Origin: Periplaneta americana | Taxonomy: Eukaryota > Arthropoda > Insecta > Blattodea > Blattidae | Assembly (NCBI RefSeq): GCF_040183065.1 | Contig: NC_091123.1 | Coordinates: 110,458,821 to 110,522,820 of the forward strand | Direction: 5' to 3' | DNA length: 64,000 bases | In this document: one piece after another, positions 58,082 through 64,000 of the stretch | How positions within the stretch are numbered: position 1 is the stretch's first letter | Layout: the number at the start of each line of letters is the position of its first letter | Position numbers and translations under genes: made by a program | The notes under the pieces: model-generated | Told to the model about the DNA's origin: nothing | Database searches by the model: none | Seen by the model: only the letters and a program-made list of their open reading frames with translations

Positions 58082-59932
58082 GGGCAAACTCGGCTAATTT
58101 CTTGATTTTTTTAAAATTTATCACGAATTCATACTAGGGACCTATTTAATTTTGATGGCATATTATAAGTGGCAGGAGATGTATTATAACTAAGGGGCGA
58201 AGAAAAATATTGATATCAGGATAGTAAATAATTCCTATATACATTGTTTACAAAATGCGTCGCATTGCCGGGTGTCTCTACTGTCTGAAGAAGCAGAGAG
58301 TGAACATCCGACTCTCCTCAATAGTAGACCTGCTTAAGTGACGTGAGGTTGTATCAGAATGCCGAAACAAAAATCCAACAACGAACAGATAATAGGAGGA
58401 ATGAATTCAGAACACGGGGAAATTGTGTTTGACTTACTTGATAATGATTTTTTTTGTAAATTTAATATTCGTTCTGAGTTAACTAATTTGAAACATAAGT
58501 AATCCTGTAAGTGTAAATTCTATATTCATACGGAGCGGACTGTACAAGCAGCCGCTACAGTAACTAGTCGTGTGTGCACACAAGCCCAGATCATATATGT
58601 AACAGATAACTCATCGCTATGTTAAAATCGGCAGCACTTTGAAGAGAACAACCGCCAGGATCACCACCCGTCAGCCGTAAACGAACACGAGATGGCAGTA
58701 CAGTCGCTAATGCAATTCAAATGGGAATTATGACGTGATTCCGTATGTAACAACTAGATGGCAGCGTAGTAAACCTGACAAAAGTTAACCTCAAAGCCTA
58801 TAAGGCCGACATATCTGGGTATATATTATGATCTAGGACATAAGCATTTTGTAAACACAGAGCTCTACGTACAATGCAGCGTAACCTATAACAAATACTT
58901 TTTTCACTCTAATTATAACATAGGTTTTGTTCACTGCGCTCTTGCAGTGAAGTTAGCGCATTTTTTGGAAATACTAGAAGAGTTTTGGGATCTATAGCTT
59001 TGGATTTGTTAAAAAAAAAGTTTTTTTGGTCTATTTGTTTTAAATTATAAGTACTGACATTGTATACTTCTTGGTGATAAATATTAACTTTTCAATGCAC
59101 TGATTATTAACACAGCCTTATCTTGGGAGGTTATTTTCTTGGCGTTCTTCTCGTTTCACGAGGCCATTTTTTTTTCTCTTTACATTTTGTCTATGGTAGA
59201 GGCGGGCAAATTGTAAGGAACAATTGATGCAACCTGCATGACAACAAAATGACTAGGTGGGAAGAACAAGAAATACATTACTAATAACTACGGTAGGTTC
59301 GGCGATCACAGAGTTTGTTTTGTGTTGCAACACAAATTTTGCCCGACTGTGATCTATGGTAGGCTATAACAACATTCTCTCGTGGAAGGAATGTCAAATG
59401 CATGAAACGTAAAATATTTGTGTGTGTTTTCATGGCATCTCTGATATATTGTGCACATCTTGCATGTTGTGGATAAGCAGGTAATCGCAGGGTCAAATGA
59501 GAAAAGAAATACAATATAAGGGATACGAAAAAAGCAAATTGATTGTGTCTAAAAAAAAAGAAAAATGTCCGCAGAGAAACCTCATCTTTTTCTTCACAAG
59601 TAGGACGAGGACCAGGAGTGACATTTCCAGTCTCTCAAGTAAGTTAAAAGAGTTAGAAACGAAACAGCATCATCTTCAGGAGCCGAACAAAAAATAACTG
59701 TGCTTAAAGAGAAGTCGAATGACAAGCCTAATGATTTTTGTGCGGATCTTGGTCAGGAAATTTCGAGGACGAAAACTATGGTGAAAGATGGATTCAGTGT
59801 GCCACTTGTGATCAACGGTTCCATGGTACATATCATTACCTTTCAAAATAGGCCTTTAGAAATAATTTTAGTTTGGGTTGTAGGTAGATACGAATCAGAC
59901 TGAGGAATTTAAAATTTCACTAAATACGCCTG

Positions 59933-59964
<32 letters not shown>

Positions 59965-60215
59965 TAATTTAAGGACTATTATGAAAATATCTTTGTACAA
60001 ATACGAAATTATACCATCCCTTCTAGAGTGCTATTTTTTGTTTATTCTATTGTTTCTTTGTAATTATTGTATAAATTTATGTCAGGTAAAAATGCTGACA
60101 TGTAACTTACTGAAACCTAATAAGGTGCGTACATTAAAAAGACTATTTTTTTTTTTAATTTTAACCTTATTTTTGCACTAAAATGTTAGTATCACGAAAT
60201 TAGCCGAGTCTGCCC
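58082..60215. mobile_element. Pogo-like DNA element with TA target duplication
   Basis: The ends GGGCAAACTCGGCTAATTTC and the complement of GGGCAGACTCGGCTAATTTC are flanked by TA (58080-58081 and 60216-60217). They match the termini of the elements at 21.7 and 12.5 kb in the order GGGYARAC then TAATT. Short frames inside (for example about 59700-59903) lack a catalytic triad I can recognise. A (TA)n run lies near 59948-59967. Confidence 0.7.
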
Positions 60216-60217
60216 TA

Positions 60218-61355
60218 CAATGTGTCATATTTCATGTTTGAGTAAAGTTAAGAATGAGACAATGGCATGGCAACGAAAAAGGAAAAATGAGAGGAGAAAT
60301 AGCTAAAAGGTGCGCGATTACGCATACTTGTAGGGGAATTTTGGGCTGACAGAAGATGTCTATGTGAGTCCCAAACTTGCTGGTCACTTGTTTCATCTGA
60401 TTTTCATCGTTCCGTTTGAAGGAAGATAAATTTTGAAGGAAAAAGGCCGAAAATAGACGTAGATTAATAGCTACCATATGCGAGAGAGAGAGAAATGTCA
60501 TAAGCACCCCTGCACAGCAGTAGGTCAGAGACGCCGAATATGTTAAAAGCCTGGGCAGCGAATAGAGTAAGTAGGTCGTCGCTATCCTCGCTAGACAAGA
60601 GATCCGTGCCCTTATGCTGTAAGTTCACCCTAAAGTGCCCAAGGTAACACACGAAAATCAAAGCTCCGATTTTTTAATTCGTAAAAAAGTCGAAATTTAT
60701 GTGAGAGAGTGTGTAGACCCGTGGCCATTTCGTTTAAGCCTCATCCTGATATTTGTCTTAGAACCTTAGGAATGCCACAGGCAGGATGACTTGTCTTAAT
60801 TTAGGAGACTCGCCAATTGGCTATGAGGTTATTGTAATAAAATGTGGATTGATTGACTCTGAGTACATATTTTATAGAAGGGGTGAAAGGAATGTGAGTT
60901 CGCGAAGACAAAAGCTTGCGGTCGGGTTATTTAATGTATCTATTCACAATGAATTTATAAGCATTCATAATAGACCTAACGCTAAACGCTAACGCGAGAG
61001 TTTGCAAACTGCAAGCTTTCACGTTTGTATTGACGCGATTCGAGAAGAAAAACACTAGGCCTATTGCACTGCAGAGGAACAAGATGAAAAATTGATCATT
61101 TTGTTTCAAAGTCATCGTTGTCGTTATGATTAAAAGCACAAATAAAATAAAGATAATTTGTTAAAAAAAACAAAATGACTTATTAAATGAAATCTGACGA
61201 TAGATTTTAATTACCTTATAATATTATTAATACAGTACCTTTCCACGTTATCAGAAATGTAAACTTTATAGATTATATTATATATTATTTGTATAAGATA
61301 AGAGTAGTTTATTTTCTTTCATGTGTTGAATAAATTAATATTTATAGCATCAAAT
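60218..61355. other. No supported feature
   Basis: I see no gene. The words CATTCACAATGAATTTATAA and GCAAACTGCAAGCTTTCACG near 60945-61025 resemble parts of the MITE that follows. Confidence 0.4.
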
Positions 61356-61358
61356 GTA

Positions 61359-61737
61359 AAGGTCCATTCACAATGAAAATTAAACATAACCGTAACATAA
61401 ACACAGAAGTTTGCGGCCAGGTTATCAAATGGGATCATTCACAATGATTCACATAAACATTGACATAAACATTATCGTAAGACGTTAACATGAAAGTTTG
61501 CAAACTCCAAACTTTCACGCTTATGTTTACGTGATTTGCAAACAGTACACAATCGTGGAGTGCTGAAGTATACGACAGAATATGAGAAAATGGCGTCGTT
61601 GTTATGTTTCCATGGTTACCAAGTATCTTCGCGGTTATGTTTATGTTCCCATCGTGAATGCTCTTGATTTTACCGTAACGTTTACATTTTTAAGTTAACG
61701 CCTACGTTATGTTTAATTTTCATTGTGAATGAGCCTT
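61359..61737. mobile_element. MITE with CATTCACAATGAAAATTAAA termini
   Basis: Inverted ends of about 32 bp (AAGGTCCATTCACAATG and complement) enclose AT-rich DNA with further internal TTTGCAAACT-type words. The flanks allow TA or a degenerate TTAA duplication; I cannot decide. Confidence 0.7.
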
Positions 61738-61744
61738 AATACAC

Positions 61745-61850
61745 CTTACGTCCTGGTTGGGACAAGTTACCTGATTGAGTTTTTTTCGAGGCTTTCTCTC
61801 AATCTATTGAAGCGTTAGACCTCGGATTCATCTTGCCAACATAATTACAC
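61745..61850 (+). mobile_element. 5'-truncated SINE fragment
   Basis: CTGGTTGGGACAAGTTACCT, then GAGTTTTTTTCGAGG and CCTCGGATTCATC, match the body of the family at 54992-55245 but without the tRNA-like head. A (CAT)n run follows at about 61864-61892. Confidence 0.65.
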
Positions 61851-62143
61851 TTCCCCTCTTTCATCATCATTATCATCATCATCATCATCATCGTATTATA
61901 TTATATTGTATTTATTTACATTCCATGGTATTCATACATTGCTTGCTAGAATATGGAACGTGTCAAAAAAATCTTAATAGTACTACAAAGTCTTAATTAT
62001 AGTCACAGTCTAGTTAAAATATATACAGAAGAGTTTTACAATATACTAGTACAACACAAGAGAATCTGTAGCGCCTGCATACCATTCCATCGTGGGAAGC
62101 ACAATGGGCCCATCCTAGTGGCCTGCGTGAAAGAACACTCTTA

Positions 62144-63930
62144 TAGTACGTCCGCTCAAATGAGAGCCACTTGGAATGTGCGATTGGACATACTTACCGC
62201 AGGAAGCAAGCAGGCACGCGACTCGGAACAGGTTCCATGTAAACAACGCTGCGTTGTCATCTCTCTCTTCTGAAGACTGAAGTGAATCTTCGTATGCGTT
62301 TTGTAAACACAGAACTAAAACACGAACACCTCCTATTCAGAGTCCGATGAATCACTATTTAAATTAATTACACAAGACTCCAAGCTAGCTTCTAAGGAGC
62401 GATAATCACTTCCTTTTGTCTTTACATGTTCGATATACTTCACCCAATGCTTTTTATTATTAATGTCATCCATCCATTACTATTAAATCACGTACTTATT
62501 GAACAGATTTGTTTCCCAATGCATTTTCTGACCGGAAATTCTTTTCAGTTCCGACCAAACGAATTCTATGGCATTGAGACAACAATGGTAGGGGAGCAGT
62601 CGTAGAACAACATGGCCGTATTTTGATGATAGTTCGTCAATTATATATATATTTTTTCCATGATGGCTACGTTTTATCTCTTGTAGCAAATGCAACTTTG
62701 TTGTTGGGACTGGCGTGGGCAAAGGGATGTTATTTTCATGTATAAATGTTTTAATGACATCTATTGTTGATCTAGTGGTAGGTACAGGATTCACAATACG
62801 GGAATGGTATGGGGCATTATCCATAATGATGACAGACGGTTCTTCCAGTCGTTTTAGCAAACATTCCTCAAACCATTCTTCAAAGATTTTAGAATTCATA
62901 GTCCCATGATAATCAGCCGGAGCATCACACATACTTTGGTGGGTAACGAATAATGCTCCTGGAATGAAACCATTTCTTCCCCCCGCATGTAAAATTACCA
63001 TTCGTTGTCCTTTACCCGAAGAAAAATTGTCATCACAGTAACTTGACCCATCTGACCAACGATACTTTACTCCGTCATATCATACCATGTTTCGTCTAAG
63101 TATACTTCTTCATAACCCAGTTGTCGATAATATTCTATATTCCGTAAATACGAGGAACGCCACATCCGTATTCGTAATGATTCCATTGCTGCTGGTTGAG
63201 ATCCATGGATTTTATATTTAAACCCCATTGAATGTAAGAGTTCCATTAAAGTAGTTTTTGGTATGGGAACTCATACTGGGTGCCTTGTGTTTTACTACGC
63301 ATTGCATTGAGAAGTTTATTTAACGTTGAAGCCATTTTATTTTGATAAAACTCATACACAGTTCGTCGTAGTAAGTTCATTACGAAACCATCGATTTTAC
63401 GAAATTTTTCTTTCAGATTTCGATCGGTGTTTTCTTTTGTTGATTTACCTTTTCCGGAGATAATTCTCTTTATTGTAGCGCGAGACACTCCTGTAGCAGC
63501 ACTGGTATTTTTCAGTGGTGTCCTGCACTTACCCGCACCGTCTTTGAAATACGTATAAATATTAATAATAATTAACACAGTTTGTTCTTGTATAATCTTA
63601 CCACGTCCTAATGGCGATTGTGTGGGTTTGCGTCTACGACTATTGTTATCTGTTTCCCAAGGACGCCACATTATAAATACAATCACAATATATGGAACAC
63701 AAAAGCCACAATGTACACTTACGCTCTTCAGCCTTGTTCTGAGGTAACTGTATTACACTTGCGGACTCGTCTGAAACAGAATACAATATGAACTTGTTCT
63801 CGGAGCACTGACTTAGATCTGTCAACAGCGCTGGCGTACCAGCAAGCAGCCGCGTGCTTCAAGACTGAAACACCTGACGCTTCCCGCTCAAGGTAGGTGC
63901 AAGTGGCTCTCATTTGAGCGGGACGTACTA
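62144..63930 (-). mobile_element. IS630/Tc1-type transposon with wide D-E spacing
   Basis: The ends TAGTACGTCC-GCTCAAATG (with one extra C at the right end) continue through AGAGCCACTTG as an inverted repeat of about 33 bp, flanked by TA (62142-62143 and 63931-63932). A nearly full-length transposase gene on the minus strand fills the interior. Confidence 0.9.
62483..63686 (-). pseudogene. IS630/Tc1-type transposase, DD84E-like, two frameshifts
   Basis: The N-terminus has TGVSRATIKRIISGKGKS, a helix-turn-helix. After one frameshift near 63255 come MGFKYKIHGSQPAAMESLRI and GYEEVYLDETWYD with the first catalytic Asp; after a second near 63075, GRNGFIPGALFVT. Then comes SVIIMDNAPYHSRI with the second Asp and LPYHCCLNAIEFVWSELKR with the Glu. 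I count 84 residues between the second Asp and the Glu, far above the usual 34-41 of Tc1/mariner. This fits the group I recall as Sailor (DD82E), though I cannot confirm the name. All three catalytic residues remain, so the copy is young. Confidence 0.85.
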
Positions 63931-64000
63931 TAGTCCGTGCCCTCCAGAAGAGGGACTAATAAATAGTACCTCTCACACAAGCTAATACAGTATCGATAAA

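Noticed and set aside
59497-59903. Two short adjacent plus-strand proteins inside the 58-60 kb element
   Set aside because: Possible transposase debris, but no catalytic or DNA-binding motif can be named, so they are not listed as genes.

Overview
The window is animal nuclear DNA, AT-rich and crowded with repeats, almost certainly from an insect. The SINE and LINE families look like those I know from cockroach and termite genomes, so Blattodea, possibly Periplaneta americana, is my best guess; this rests on memory of repeat families, not on a search. There is no operon, rRNA, CRISPR array or bacterial gene, and no intact large single-exon host gene. The only host gene I can support is the 3' part of a MARCH-type membrane E3 ubiquitin ligase on the minus strand: a RING-CH exon at 48673-48966 and the last exon, with two membrane segments, at 43688-43990.

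Nearly everything else is mobile DNA at various stages of decay. From left to right: a Penelope-like element (3.8-6.6 kb) broken by a LINE and a hAT element, each with target-site duplications; a fold-back SINE cluster (6.7-7.5 kb); several tRNA-derived SINEs; a TA-flanked pogo-like element inside a SINE (12.5-13.6 kb); a short MULE derivative (15.7-16.6 kb) and a 5.3-kb FLYWCH/MULE element (19.8-25.1 kb) whose ends are arrays of a TTTCGTCCAC-like motif. The larger MULE hosts a tandem SINE, a pogo-like element, a mariner remnant and a MITE. Next come Tc1/mariner-type elements with very long inverted repeats (27.0-27.9, 28.2-30.0 and 51.8-52.8 kb), three non-LTR retrotransposons (31.6-35.3, 41.7-43.3 and 49.1-50.5 kb) and two hAT elements (39.7-40.9 and 45.0-47.3 kb).

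The 45.0-47.3 kb hAT lies inside the intron between the two MARCH exons, with perfect termini and an open reading frame broken by what looks like a single-base deletion. The right part holds a 59-bp minisatellite, another SINE, a fragment of an unclassified repeat protein, a second pogo-like element (58.1-60.2 kb) and a near-complete IS630/Tc1-type element with unusually wide D-E spacing (62.1-63.9 kb).

The genes do not form a pathway. What links them is nesting. Where an insertion split a repeat that also exists uninterrupted here, the empty copy fixes the ends and the target duplication. The most interesting objects are the MULE pair with iterated terminal motifs, the three TA-flanked elements that share one terminal signature, and the MARCH gene with an antisense hAT in its intron.
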